Shown: positions 1 to 8,319, counted from the first letter of the stretch. The stretch: DNA of 61,076 bases from BS150m-G50 sp964501185 [NCBI: uncultured Bacteroidia bacterium] (GCA_964501185.1 CAZCRT010000006.1:28271-89346); one strand, 5' to 3'. Program-made: numbers and translations. Notes: generated by a model from the sequence alone, not told the origin.

Positions 1-473
1 GAGGCGGAAGCTGCTACCATCGGTCTGGTAGGATCAAGGTGATTGTTGGAGTAAATCATCCCGGATGCTCCCCCCATTGAGCCACCGACCATATAAATAC
101 GCTGCCAGTCAATATTCCACTGTTCTGTCAGCACCTCAATGATGCGCTGCATCCACTCCTGTGTATCCTGGTTGGTCCAGTTCATACTGTGCCCACCCCA
201 GGCGCCCAGTGCTATCCAACCCCTGCTGTTGGCTTCTTCAGCAAAAGGAGTACCGAAGAACTGTGCCTCGTCACCACCCCACTGGTGCCAACCGACCAGA
301 AGTGGTGCAGGTAGATCTGGATTATAGCCATCTGGAACCTGATACTGAAAGATATCCAGCAGTGAGTCATTAGCTGCATACAGCGAATCATAGTACATGA
401 TCTGCGCACTGGCTGCTGTAGTGCAAGCTGTCAAAAACATGATACTGTAAATACAATTCAAGATATGTCTCAT
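1..473 (-). CDS. Secreted alpha/beta-hydrolase esterase, C-terminus off the left edge
   Basis: The reading frame opens with ATG at 473 and runs off the window, giving about 157 residues. The N-terminus looks like a signal peptide; a cysteine in FLTAC could make it a lipoprotein, or cleavage could follow ASA. Further on, LLVGWHQWGG resembles an oxyanion-hole segment, and GGSMGG around residue 132 is the GxSxG nucleophile elbow of alpha/beta hydrolases. The general pattern (a polyester- or feruloyl-esterase type, periplasmic or extracellular) is inference. The catalytic Asp and His would lie beyond the window, so substrate and completeness cannot be judged. Confidence 0.75.
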   Translation of the reverse strand, partial: MRHILNCIYSIMFLTACTTAASAQIMYYDSLYAANDSLLDIFQYQVPDGYNPDLPAPLLVGWHQWGGDEAQFFGTPFAEEANSRGWIALGAWGGHSMNWTNQDTQEWMQRIIEVLTEQWNIDWQRIYMVGGSMGGASGMIYSNNHLDPTRPMVAASA

Positions 474-513
474 GGCATTGTCCCTCCGTAATGGGAATCA
501 GTTGGAATAGCAC

Positions 514-858
514 TTACTCAGTATCACGCCCATAATCATCCTCAAAGCGCTCGATATCGTCTTCACGCAGCTCTTCACCTAACTGCACTTCGATCATAAC
601 CACTTCACTGTCAGGGTTGCTGGCCATCCGATGCTTACATACCCTGGGAATGCTGATGTGTTCTCCTGCCCCGATCGGCCGGGTTTCATGTTCGAGTGTG
701 ACCTGCCCCATGCCACTGACAATCACCCAGTGCTCCCGCCGGTGCTGATGACGCTGAAGACTCAACCGCCGCCCCGCATGTATCACAATTCGTTTAACCA
801 GGTATCCGGGTTCTTCGAGAATAGTCTCATAATAGCCCCAGGGTCTCTGATGACGCAT
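514..858 (-). CDS. Cupin protein of the mannose-6-phosphate isomerase type
   Basis: A 114-residue single-domain protein. RPWGYYE near the N-terminus, HQHRREHWVIVSG and the later GAGEHISIPRVCKHR give the metal-binding His/Glu pattern of type II phosphomannose isomerase, which in other bacteria is the C-terminal domain of ManC (mannose-1-phosphate guanylyltransferase). Here the domain stands alone. The start at 858 is chosen because GGAGG lies 5 nt upstream; an ATG four codons earlier has no such site. The role, sugar-phosphate isomerisation in the cytoplasm, is inferred from the family. It is divergent from the proline dehydrogenase gene; the 264-nt gap between them shows no convincing promoter by eye. 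Confidence 0.8.
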   Translation of the reverse strand: MRHQRPWGYYETILEEPGYLVKRIVIHAGRRLSLQRHQHRREHWVIVSGMGQVTLEHETRPIGAGEHISIPRVCKHRMASNPDSEVVMIEVQLGEELREDDIERFEDDYGRDTE

Positions 859-1122
859 CCGGTCCTCCATAATGCACTGAAACCGGCCTTACTGCTGCCG
901 GCAGGCTCATACACTGCTCTACAATAGTAACCATACTACTCACAATCACCAAATTCAACCTGTGATACTCCATTTGTGCTTTGCCGCTAACCCCCTGCGA
1001 TTTATATTTTAACATCCCGATTGTTGTATCAGGTACAACTGTTTTACTGTCCAGAGTTTATCTGTTCCTGAATCAGCTGATGTAGTTGCTTTCGTACACA
1101 ACAAGTAATTTTCGGAAAATAC

Positions 1123-2025
1123 ATGTCGCTATTCAATCAGTTAGTCGCCTCAACCCTGCCGCTTTTCCCACGACGCCTGGTCGGTTTTCTCTCCCGTCAT
1201 TATATTGCCGGGGAAGAGTTCGCAGATGCTGCCACTGTATCACGTCGACTCATGCAGGAAGGATGCATGATAACGCTGGATGTACTGGGGGAACACCTGG
1301 AGACAATGGATGCCACAAAGCCCTATGCGCTGCTTTACCGGAAACTGCCTTCATGGATTGATCGTGAGCAGCTGGATGCCAACCTGTCAGTAAAGCCAAG
1401 CCAGATGGGATTGTTACTCGATCCTGATGGTACGCTGGAAAACTACCGCAATATTGCCAGAGCTGCAGCAGAGTATGACAATTTTCTCCGGATCGATATG
1501 GAGGATTCCAGTATCACTGACAGTGAGTTCGATCTCTACCGGGAGTTGCGCTCAGAGTATCCTCAAACAGGTATCGTGATACAATCCTATCTTCGACGTA
1601 CAGTTGATGATGCCAGATGGCTGGCTGCCGACAGGGCCAATGTGAGGCTCTGTAAAGGGATCTATCAGGAACCGGAAAGTATCGCCTACCAGAAGCGGCA
1701 GGATATCAGGGACAGCTTCATGGAAACACTGGAGATACTCTTGCGTGGTGGTTCTTACGTTGGAATCGCCACCCACGATGACTGGTTGGTAGACCGCTCC
1801 ATCCGGCTTATAGAGGAGCTCCATCTCTCAAATGGACAGTATGAATTCCAGATGTTACTCGGCGTACTACCGGAGCTGCGTCGCAGAATTATCGCCTCGG
1901 GGCATCGTCTGAGGGTGTATGTACCATTCGGAAGATCATGGTATGCATATTCTACACGTAGACTGCAGGAAAATCCTGATTTAATCAATCACTTCATTCG
2001 TGATTTCTTTCGTTCACACAAGTAG
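1123..2025 (+). CDS. putA: Proline dehydrogenase (monofunctional)
   Basis: A 300-residue protein, the usual length of a monofunctional FAD-dependent proline dehydrogenase that oxidises proline to pyrroline-5-carboxylate. Family signatures are LCKGIYQEP, FQMLLGV near residue 240 and the C-terminal YVPFGRSWYAYSTRRL, which contains the conserved RR substrate-binding pair. No partner pyrroline-5-carboxylate dehydrogenase is in the window. It is the only accepted plus-strand gene. The upstream GGA 8 nt before ATG is a weak ribosome-binding site. It ends inside the first base of a 51-bp tandem repeat that separates it from the convergent GlmU-like gene. The name prodh/fadM is used for the same family in Gram-positives. 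Confidence 0.88.
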   Translation: MSLFNQLVASTLPLFPRRLVGFLSRHYIAGEEFADAATVSRRLMQEGCMITLDVLGEHLETMDATKPYALLYRKLPSWIDREQLDANLSVKPSQMGLLLDPDGTLENYRNIARAAAEYDNFLRIDMEDSSITDSEFDLYRELRSEYPQTGIVIQSYLRRTVDDARWLAADRANVRLCKGIYQEPESIAYQKRQDIRDSFMETLEILLRGGSYVGIATHDDWLVDRSIRLIEELHLSNGQYEFQMLLGVLPELRRRIIASGHRLRVYVPFGRSWYAYSTRRLQENPDLINHFIRDFFRSHK

Positions 2026-2126
2026 TGATGCATCTGAGATCTGGCGTTTGCAAACCATTGAATCAAGCATCACTGGTGATGCATCTGAGATCTGGCGTTT
2101 GCAAACCATTGAATCAAGCATCACTG
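2025..2126. repeat. Two head-to-tail copies of a 51-bp repeat with inverted ends
   Basis: The 51-bp unit beginning GTGATGCATCTGAGATC occurs at 2025-2075 and again, apparently identical, at 2076-2126; the first bases of a third copy follow. Each unit starts with GTGATGC and ends with GCATCAC plus TG, so each can form a 7-bp-stem hairpin, and the junction itself is a near-palindrome. It lies between convergent genes (2025 stop on plus, 2146 stop on minus). It may act as a bidirectional terminator or be a small mobile/REP-like repeat; there is no T-tract on either side. Confidence 0.85.
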
Positions 2127-2145
2127 GTGATGTGTCAGAAGCCTG

Positions 2146-2895
2146 TCAGGCACGCGAAAGGTAGTTCCGTTCCATCTCCTGCAGTTGTGCAACAGTATTG
2201 ACACCCTGTATCTCCAGAGGATCACCTGCTATCACTGCCTGCACTGGCATACCCTCTTCTGCTGCCATCTTCACGACATCTGTGAGATAGTATTCACCCT
2301 GTGCATTATCCGGTTGCAGCGTATGCAGACGCTCAAACAGCAGATCGCTTCTGAACAGATAAATACCGGTGTTGATCTCAGTCAGGCTCAGCTGTTCCGG
2401 TGTGGCATCGCGGTGTTCAACGATTCGCTCAACGGCATTGCTCTCACTTCTGACTACTCGCCCATAACCGGAGGGGTCCTCCAGATGAGCCGTAAGCACC
2501 GTTATTGCACTTTCTGTGTTACGATGCACGCGTATCAGTTCGGCAACGGTTTCACGGCGTAACAATGGCACATCACCCGATAACACCAGTATATCACCTG
2601 CAAAACCGTTGAAGTGCGACTCTGCCTGCTGCACAGCGTGTCCGGTTCCCAACTGTGGGTCCTGCAGAGCAGTCTCAACCGGATAATCCAGCAGTACTGC
2701 CGCAACTTCCTCCCGCTGGTGCCCGATGATTATCACAGTTTTTTCAGGCAGGCTGTCGCGTGTCTGTTCGATCACATAATGGATCAATGGCCGTCCATCC
2801 AGTTCGTGCAGAACCTTGGCGATATCGGAGTTCATACGGGTGCCTTTGCCGGCGGCCAGAATTACAATTCCAAGGGGTGTAGATTCAGTGTTCAA
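2146..2895 (-). CDS. GlmU-type nucleotidyltransferase domain, without the acetyltransferase half
   Basis: A 249-residue cytoplasmic protein matching the N-terminal uridyltransferase half of GlmU. LAAGKGTRM near residues 13-21 is the nucleotide-binding loop, followed by the expected Lys in IAKVLHELDGRPLIHYV; LGTGHAVQQA and VLSGDVPLL are further family motifs. The expected activity is GlcNAc-1-P + UTP to UDP-GlcNAc, but the left-handed helix acetyltransferase domain of bifunctional GlmU is absent. The start is TTG at 2895: an in-frame TGA lies just upstream, GGAG sits 5 nt before it, and the next Met would remove the binding loop. It is last in the operon, 12 nt after panC. A second GlmU-like protein is encoded at 31507-32694. 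Confidence 0.85.
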   Translation of the reverse strand: MNTESTPLGIVILAAGKGTRMNSDIAKVLHELDGRPLIHYVIEQTRDSLPEKTVIIIGHQREEVAAVLLDYPVETALQDPQLGTGHAVQQAESHFNGFAGDILVLSGDVPLLRRETVAELIRVHRNTESAITVLTAHLEDPSGYGRVVRSESNAVERIVEHRDATPEQLSLTEINTGIYLFRSDLLFERLHTLQPDNAQGEYYLTDVVKMAAEEGMPVQAVIAGDPLEIQGVNTVAQLQEMERNYLSRA

Positions 2896-2907
2896 CTCTT
2901 CTCCAGG

Positions 2908-3804
2908 TCAGTTTTGATTATCAGGTGGGATGGATTGACCGTCAGCTTCATCACTGTCAGTCAGGATTATATTATCGATTAAACGGATCTTGCCAACTTT
3001 ACCGGCAATTGCAGCCAGCAGAGGAAATGTTACTTCGGACAGGTTCTCAAGTGTTTCCCAGTTGAGGCATTCCAGGTATTCCAACTCAAAACCGGGATAG
3101 TTATCCAGCAGCTCTTTTCCAAGGGCCTGCAGTTGCTTTGTATCACGTTCACCGGCTGCAATTGCACTCTTGATGGCCTGTAGTGCCTGACTCAAAGCGC
3201 GTGCCTGAATCCGTTCCTGTGGTTGCAGATAGCTGTTCCGCGATGACATCGCCACACCATCCTTTTCGCGCACAGTATCACCTTCCACAATCTCAACCGG
3301 CAGATGAAAGTCCCGTACCATCTGCTTGATCAGGAACAGCTGCTGGGCATCCTTCCGTCCAAAGGCAGCCAGATGTGGTTGACAGATCTGGAAAAGCTGC
3401 AGTACTACTGTTCCAACACCTCTGAAATGGCCGGGGCGCGAATCACCACACAGTTTTTCAGAGTAACGGTCAAAGTCAATATAGCTGGCATAACCGGCTG
3501 GATAGATATCAGCCGCAGTCGGCATGAAAAGCAGGTCTACCGGAACAGTTTCACAGACAGAAATATCCTTTTCCAGATTACGGGGATAGTTGTCGAGATC
3601 CTCGCCCGGGCCGAATTGAGCAGGGTTGACGAAGAGAGAGACCAGCAGTTTGTCTACATGCGGCCGCAACTGCCTCATCAGTGAAAGGTGCCCCTCATGT
3701 AGAAAACCCATGGTAGGAACCAGGCCGATCCGGATTCCCTGCTGGCGCAGTATCGCAATCTGCTGTTGCAGAACCTGAGGCTTACGCACTATCTCCAGTG
3801 CCAT
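2908..3804 (-). CDS. panC: Pantoate--beta-alanine ligase
   Basis: A 298-residue protein that condenses pantoate and beta-alanine with ATP, the last step of pantothenate synthesis. PTMGFLHEGHLSLMR carries the HIGH-type ATP-binding motif, LFVNPAQFGPGEDLDNYPR is the pantoate-binding segment, GVGTVVLQLF and FGRKDAQQL follow, and VAMSSRNSYL is the second nucleotide-binding motif. Length is typical. Its ATG overlaps the panB stop by one base (TGATG), so panB and panC are translationally coupled. No panD or panE is present here. Confidence 0.97.
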   Translation of the reverse strand: MALEIVRKPQVLQQQIAILRQQGIRIGLVPTMGFLHEGHLSLMRQLRPHVDKLLVSLFVNPAQFGPGEDLDNYPRNLEKDISVCETVPVDLLFMPTAADIYPAGYASYIDFDRYSEKLCGDSRPGHFRGVGTVVLQLFQICQPHLAAFGRKDAQQLFLIKQMVRDFHLPVEIVEGDTVREKDGVAMSSRNSYLQPQERIQARALSQALQAIKSAIAAGERDTKQLQALGKELLDNYPGFELEYLECLNWETLENLSEVTFPLLAAIAGKVGKIRLIDNIILTDSDEADGQSIPPDNQN

Positions 3805-4613
3805 CAGAAGCTTTCCTTATCACCGGGGAATTCACCCTTTTTGATATCCGTCACGAAATTGCTTACCGCCTGCCTGACTTCAGCTGCCAACCGGGCATAC
3901 TGTCTCACAAAACGGGGTTTGAACTCCTCGAACAACCCGAGCATATCATAGTTCACCAGTACCTGACCATCACAACCGGCACCGGCCCCGATACCAATAG
4001 TAGGGATCCTGAGAGCTGTGGAGATCTCTGTGGCTAAATCAGCCGGTATCTTCTCAAGTACCAGTGAAAAGCAACCTGCTGTTTCCAGATCGAGGGCCGC
4101 CTGCAATATCTGCTCTCGCTCTTCTGTCCTTTTACCGCGCAAACCGTAACCGCCAAACTGGTTAACCGATTGCGGTGTCAACCCCAGATGTCCCATTACT
4201 GGAATACCTGCGGCCGTTATTGCTTCGACAGCATCGCACCAGGGTCCTTCGATTTTAACCGCTTCCGCACCGGCTTCCTGTATTATCCTGCCTGCATTGC
4301 GTAATGCTTCCTGTGGTGATACCTGAAATGTAAGGAAAGGCATATCAGTAACCAGCAACGCCCGCTTGACACCACGCCGGACAGCACGGGTATGGTAAAT
4401 CATATCATCAAGTGTCACCGGTAATGTATTTTCATACCCGGCACAGACCATACCTACTGAATCTCCAACCAGTATGCAATCTACACCTGCCTGGTCTTCC
4501 AGTGAGGCGAAGAGAACATCGTAGGCTGTCAATACACATATTTTCTCACCCTGCTCCTTCATTCGTTGAAGAACTGGAACAGTAATCTTTTTCAGCGTGC
4601 CTTCTTTACTCAA
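3804..4613 (-). CDS. panB: 3-methyl-2-oxobutanoate hydroxymethyltransferase
   Basis: A 269-residue TIM-barrel enzyme that transfers a hydroxymethyl group from methylene-THF to ketoisovalerate. LTAYDVLFASLEDQAG, LVGDSVGMV with the Mg-binding Asp, VKIEGP and the catalytic Glu region VLEKIPADLA are all seen. It overlaps mnmA upstream by 8 nt and panC downstream by 1 nt. Grouping with panC is usual; grouping with mnmA is a lineage feature. Confidence 0.97.
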   Translation of the reverse strand: MSKEGTLKKITVPVLQRMKEQGEKICVLTAYDVLFASLEDQAGVDCILVGDSVGMVCAGYENTLPVTLDDMIYHTRAVRRGVKRALLVTDMPFLTFQVSPQEALRNAGRIIQEAGAEAVKIEGPWCDAVEAITAAGIPVMGHLGLTPQSVNQFGGYGLRGKRTEEREQILQAALDLETAGCFSLVLEKIPADLATEISTALRIPTIGIGAGAGCDGQVLVNYDMLGLFEEFKPRFVRQYARLAAEVRQAVSNFVTDIKKGEFPGDKESF

Positions 4614-5685
4614 AGCTCTCTCCGATTATTCCACCACCAACCACTACATCGTTGTCATAAACAACTACTGACTGACCGGGGGTAATAGCCCGTCGTGGCT
4701 GGTCAAATTCAACAGTCATTGAGTTCTCAGTTAACGGTATAACCTGGCAATTTTCACCAGGGTCGTGATAGCGAATGCGTGCAGTTGCCCTGAAAGGGCG
4801 TGTCGGTATCTCTGTCAGCCAGTTCACCCGTTCCGCCTTCAATTTGCGGCGAAACAGCCCTTCTCCAGCCGTAATCGTTATGGCATTCGTCTCTGGATCA
4901 ATGTTGCTGACGTAACGGGGTGATCCAAGTGCAATACCGAGTCCTTTACGCTGACCAACTGTATAATATGGAATACCGCGGTGGTTACCCAGAATTTTAC
5001 CCGACTCATCGAGTAGATCCCCCGGCTGGACATCGTCCATCTGCTCCGGAAACGCCCGCTGCAGAAATTCTCCATAATCACCATCAGGGATAAAACAGAT
5101 GTCCTGGCTTTCCGCTTTATCTTCAACAGTTAGTTTCATCCTGGCAGCCTGTTGCCGGGTCTCCTCCTTGGTAAGTTCACCCAAAGGAAACAGTGTACTG
5201 CCCAGTGCGCTGGCCGGCAGGTTCCAGAGCATGTAGGATTGATCCTTGGCATTGTGCCTGGCCTTTGTCAGCCTCATCAGGCCATTACGGTTCTGCAGCC
5301 CGGCATAATGCCCGGTAGCCAGGTAGTCAGCATCCAGTTCTTCAACCAGCTTCATCATCAGACGCCACTTTATCTCCCGGTTGCAGAGAACGCAGGGGTT
5401 CGGCGTACGGCCCTGCAGATATTCCGATAAAAACTCAGCGATAACGATTTCGCTGAACTGATCTCTATGATCCAGCATTCTGTGCTCAATTCCCAGCTGC
5501 TCACAGATAGTAAGTGCATCCGCGTAGCGTTCCTGAATCTGCTCTGATGACTCCTGACTATTATCATCCCAGAGATGCAGTGTGGCACCGATTACCTGAT
5601 AGCCCTCTGCCAGCAGCAAGCCAGCTGCTACAGAGCTGTCTACACCACCTGACATGGCAACCACAACCCGCTTCTGTGACTTCAT
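4606..5685 (-). CDS. mnmA: tRNA-specific 2-thiouridylase
   Basis: A 359-residue enzyme that makes s2U at tRNA wobble position 34. AMSGGVDSSVAAGLLL is the PP-loop, NPCVLCNREIK contains the nucleophilic Cys, LATGHYA is conserved, and SQDICFIPDGDYGEFL holds the persulfide-forming second Cys. The C-terminal beta-barrel follows (HRGIPYYTVGQRKGLG onward). Length is standard. The start overlaps the stop of the upstream CMD-like gene by ATGA. Confidence 0.97.
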   Translation of the reverse strand: MKSQKRVVVAMSGGVDSSVAAGLLLAEGYQVIGATLHLWDDNSQESSEQIQERYADALTICEQLGIEHRMLDHRDQFSEIVIAEFLSEYLQGRTPNPCVLCNREIKWRLMMKLVEELDADYLATGHYAGLQNRNGLMRLTKARHNAKDQSYMLWNLPASALGSTLFPLGELTKEETRQQAARMKLTVEDKAESQDICFIPDGDYGEFLQRAFPEQMDDVQPGDLLDESGKILGNHRGIPYYTVGQRKGLGIALGSPRYVSNIDPETNAITITAGEGLFRRKLKAERVNWLTEIPTRPFRATARIRYHDPGENCQVIPLTENSMTVEFDQPRRAITPGQSVVVYDNDVVVGGGIIGESFE

Positions 5686-6365
5686 AACCGTTCTACTCCC
5701 TCTGTTGCCTGTCTGAACTCATTTTCATACTGATGGCACCAGCTCAAAGCATCTGTGCGCAATTGCTCATCGCGGGCAGAGCAGAGCTTTATCAGAGCAG
5801 TAACAGTATCACCGGCTACCCCGACTCTGAGCGCACCACGCACATGTGACAACAGCTGCCGTGGATAGCCCTTCCAGAGCAAAATGGCAACAGTTATCAG
5901 CTCCCGTACCTCTGTTTTCAAACCCTGGCGTGACAGGACTCGCCCGTAGCCCTCTACCAGAAACCAGTTACCAAGGTCTGGTGAAAGCGCGGTAACATTG
6001 TGTATCAGACTTTTCGCGCTGCTGCCATAGATCCGTTGACACAGTTCCTCACCACGCCGACGCCACTCTGTTACCTGTACCGGTGAATAATCTTCAAGTG
6101 GTTTCCCTGTATCTGCCGGCCAGAGTCGGGATAACCGCTCCAGCCCTTCGAGTGCGGCAGGATAACCATCAAAGAGACAACATTGCAGAAGTGTCTCTAC
6201 GATTGCCTGACGACTCAAATCCCGCAGACGTATTTCTCTGATGAGATCCGCAAACAGCTCCTCATCCTGACATATGTTTGCCTGAGCAAGCAGTGGCAGA
6301 AAAAAAGACTCCGTGCTGGACGGAGTCTCATCTGCTATGCTTCTCAATTGCGTAATAACTGTCAT
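5682..6365 (-). CDS. Carboxymuconolactone decarboxylase-like (AhpD-fold) protein
   Basis: A 227-residue protein. The C-terminal part (GLKTEVRELITVAILLWKG, then LLSHVRGALRVGV) has the helical RELxxxAxLxxxG...HxxxALxxG pattern of carboxymuconolactone decarboxylase/YurZ proteins. The CxxC pair of AhpD peroxidase-type members is not visible, so activity is unclear. The N-terminal half appears to be a second, degenerate helical repeat (ELFADLIREIRLRDL). Start chosen at ATG 6365, which overlaps the TPR gene stop as TGATG with GGAAG upstream; a TTG one codon earlier is less likely. Confidence 0.7.
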   Translation of the reverse strand: MTVITQLRSIADETPSSTESFFLPLLAQANICQDEELFADLIREIRLRDLSRQAIVETLLQCCLFDGYPAALEGLERLSRLWPADTGKPLEDYSPVQVTEWRRRGEELCQRIYGSSAKSLIHNVTALSPDLGNWFLVEGYGRVLSRQGLKTEVRELITVAILLWKGYPRQLLSHVRGALRVGVAGDTVTALIKLCSARDEQLRTDALSWCHQYENEFRQATEGVERL

Positions 6366-7414
6366 CAATTAACTTCCGGATGATCCTTCTTGATCCGATT
6401 CTCAATCTCATATTCAGCGTTTTGACGCCATTCACGGGACCGGGCTGCTTCCCGCAGCTCATCAACCGCCTCCTGCCACCTCTCCTCAGCCTGCAGGGCG
6501 CGTGCTTTTTCCCAGTGCAATGCACCACTGATGTAGGACTTGTTGCGTCTCAGTTTGTCCAGAAAACTGATTCCCCGGTCAGCAGCCTGTATGGCCGATG
6601 AAGTCTGTCCACAGTTATTGTGCGCCTGAGCCAGCAATTGATACAGCTGTGACTTCTCACTGTTACCTGCCTCATCCTGGGCATTGCTCAGTGTAGTGAC
6701 AGCAGCACGACAATTTGTATTCATCTGAATTTTCGCCAGCTCTAATGCTGCGCGAGTATATGAAGGATCGTGATGTATTGCCTGTGAGAAACAGCTGGCA
6801 GCTTCTGTAGTCTGCTTCTGATCCAGTTTCACTTTGCCCAGTTGGTACCAGGCTTTGTGATATGTAGAATCACACTCTAAGGCAAGTCTGAGTCTGGCAA
6901 TACCATCATTAATACGATTCAGGTTATTGATATAGAGAGTACCGAGGTTGTAATTTGCACGTGTGGCACAATCGTCCGTCTTCTCCAGGGCCAGCATGTA
7001 ATCAGCTTCTGCGCCCTGAAAATCACCCAGCCCTTTTCGAGCGATAGCCCGTCCGAGATAAAGTGAAGACATATCGGGACAGTCGCTGATTGCCTGGTCC
7101 AGGAGCCCTCTGGCTTCTTCATATTTTCGCAAACGCAGGGCGGAATTGGCATCGTTATACTTCCCTTTACAAGCGGCACGCACCTGATCTGATGCCTGGG
7201 ACATGGCAAATTCCCGCTTCATACTATCATACTCAACTTTCAATTCATCATACTGCTGCTTGTAGAGATCGTAATTGACCTGATCTGTTTCCATTTTCTG
7301 GATCAGATCCCGTAGTTGTGCCTCGGTATTCTGAATGTCTTCGGCGGTTACTTCCGCGAGGGTGACGAGTGCCAGTGACAATAAAAAGCCGACTGACAGG
7401 ATTTTCTTAAGCAT
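6365..7414 (-). CDS. Periplasmic TPR-repeat protein with N-terminal coiled coil
   Basis: A 349-residue protein with an N-terminal signal peptide (KKILSVGFLLSLALVTLAEV), then a heptad-rich segment (about residues 25-80: TEAQLRDLIQKMETDQ) and a run of TPR helices (about residues 85-310), for example LYLGRAIARKGLGDFQGA and AWYQLGKVKLDQKQTTEA. The layout, coiled coil followed by TPRs, recalls YbgF/CpoB-like periplasmic scaffolds, but I do not assign it. It is the first gene of the operon through mnmA and panBC; the ribosome-binding site is AGAGG about 8 nt before ATG. Confidence 0.8.
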   Translation of the reverse strand: MLKKILSVGFLLSLALVTLAEVTAEDIQNTEAQLRDLIQKMETDQVNYDLYKQQYDELKVEYDSMKREFAMSQASDQVRAACKGKYNDANSALRLRKYEEARGLLDQAISDCPDMSSLYLGRAIARKGLGDFQGAEADYMLALEKTDDCATRANYNLGTLYINNLNRINDGIARLRLALECDSTYHKAWYQLGKVKLDQKQTTEAASCFSQAIHHDPSYTRAALELAKIQMNTNCRAAVTTLSNAQDEAGNSEKSQLYQLLAQAHNNCGQTSSAIQAADRGISFLDKLRRNKSYISGALHWEKARALQAEERWQEAVDELREAARSREWRQNAEYEIENRIKKDHPEVN

Positions 7415-7469
7415 CGTTTTTCCTCTCTATCTTACTCTTTCAGCTTCATTTCATAAATAGCGAGAATCC

Positions 7470-7475
7470 ATTATA
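7470..7475 (-). promoter_or_regulatory. Putative -10 box for the TPR-mnmA-panBC operon
   Basis: The minus strand reads a perfect TATAAT here, 55 nt upstream of the TPR gene start. At 17 nt upstream of it the sequence is a poor -35 match, so the promoter would depend on the -10 or on an activator. Assignment by eye only. Confidence 0.45.
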
Positions 7476-7677
7476 GCGATTAGCGCTGTTTTGCATGCTA
7501 TACCGGCATTGCAGATCACTGCTTTATGGTGATGCAAATTTCGCGCCAAATGGATACAACATGACCTGGATAATCAGTGTGCAGGTTCTATTGTCATGAA
7601 GTAACAGTTTAAGCAGCGACCCTGAAACCAGTATATTACACATTTACGAACGTTGATACTACCATACTCTAATAATG

Positions 7678-7703
7678 AAAAACCCCGACAATTGCCGGGG
7701 TAA
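7678..7703 (-). terminator. Intrinsic terminator of the nusB-tpiA-secG-tRNA unit
   Basis: On the minus strand ACCCCG and CGGGGT pair across an 8-nt loop and are followed directly by five T residues. It lies about 110 nt past the 3' end of the tRNA gene, in the right place to end that transcript. The rest of 7415-7813 holds the -10 box of the next operon, this terminator and an inverted repeat; no coding gene is seen there. Confidence 0.85.
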
Positions 7704-7759
7704 TAGTATTTCTTAACAGAAACGCTTTTACCTATCACCACTTCTAAGAAATACTTCAG

Positions 7760-7808
7760 ACCGATTCATAAAAACGTCTTTCAAAAAGCAACTTTTTTTG
7801 GAATCGGT
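7760..7808 (-). repeat. Inverted repeat in the tRNA-Leu trailer
   Basis: ACCGATTC (7760-7767) and GAATCGGT (7801-7808) are perfect 8-bp complements flanking an A/T-rich 33-nt segment that itself contains AAAAAG/CTTTTT. It starts only 5 nt past the tRNA 3' end and precedes the terminator. It may be a processing stem or a small RNA; the function is unknown. Confidence 0.5.
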
Positions 7809-7813
7809 ACTAA

Positions 7814-7897
7814 TGCCGAAGGCCGGATTTGAACCGGCACGCCCTTGCGAGCACTACCCCCTCAAGATAGCGTGTCTACCAATTTCACCACTTCGGC
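7814..7897 (-). tRNA. tRNA-Leu (anticodon GAG)
   Basis: An 84-nt cloverleaf with a long variable arm, as expected for a class II Leu tRNA. The acceptor stem pairs GCCGAAG with CTTCGGC, with A as discriminator. The anticodon stem CTATC/GGTAG encloses loop TTGAGGG, giving GAG. The T-arm contains GGTTCAAATCC. CCA is not encoded. Its 5' end lies 5 nt after the secG stop, so it must be cotranscribed with and cleaved from the secG mRNA. Confidence 0.95.
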
Positions 7898-7902
7898 GTA
7901 AA

Positions 7903-8301
7903 TTACTCTCCCTCTACCGGCAGATCACCAGCAGGTGCTTCTGTCGGTACTGGCTCACTGGTTGGCAGATCACCGGGTTGCAACGGTTCAACTGCTGGAA
8001 TATCAGGTAATACACCACCAGATTCCTCACTCAGTCTCTGCTGAGTAATCGAACGGGGTGAATCGTTAGCTGGAGATTCGATAATAACCAGAATTACGGT
8101 TAATGCCATGAAAATCGTAACCAGCCAGATGGTCGCTTTATGCAGGATATTCGCCGCCTGCCTGGTACCGACAGCCATACTGGACTGCGACATGGCACCA
8201 AATGCACCGGAAAGCCCACCACCTTTGGATGCCTGCATCAGGATGATAACCATCAGCATGGCAGCTACCAGTATAATAAGTGTCATCAGGAATATATACA
8301 T
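7903..8301 (-). CDS. secG: Preprotein translocase subunit SecG
   Basis: A 132-residue inner-membrane protein. The first 80 residues have the SecG pattern: a hydrophobic helix, the loop QASKGGGLSGAFG and a second helix. The remainder is a Pro/Glu-rich hydrophilic tail, longer than in short SecG proteins. It stabilises SecYE during SecA-driven export. It lies 18 nt after tpiA with GAGG 5 nt before ATG, and is followed immediately by tRNA-Leu(GAG). Confidence 0.95.
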   Translation of the reverse strand: MYIFLMTLIILVAAMLMVIILMQASKGGGLSGAFGAMSQSSMAVGTRQAANILHKATIWLVTIFMALTVILVIIESPANDSPRSITQQRLSEESGGVLPDIPAVEPLQPGDLPTSEPVPTEAPAGDLPVEGE

Positions 8302-8319
8302 GATTACCTCAGTTCGTAA

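Noticed and set aside
2025-2126. CRISPR array
   Set aside because: The two repeats are directly adjacent with no spacer between them, and no cas gene is present.
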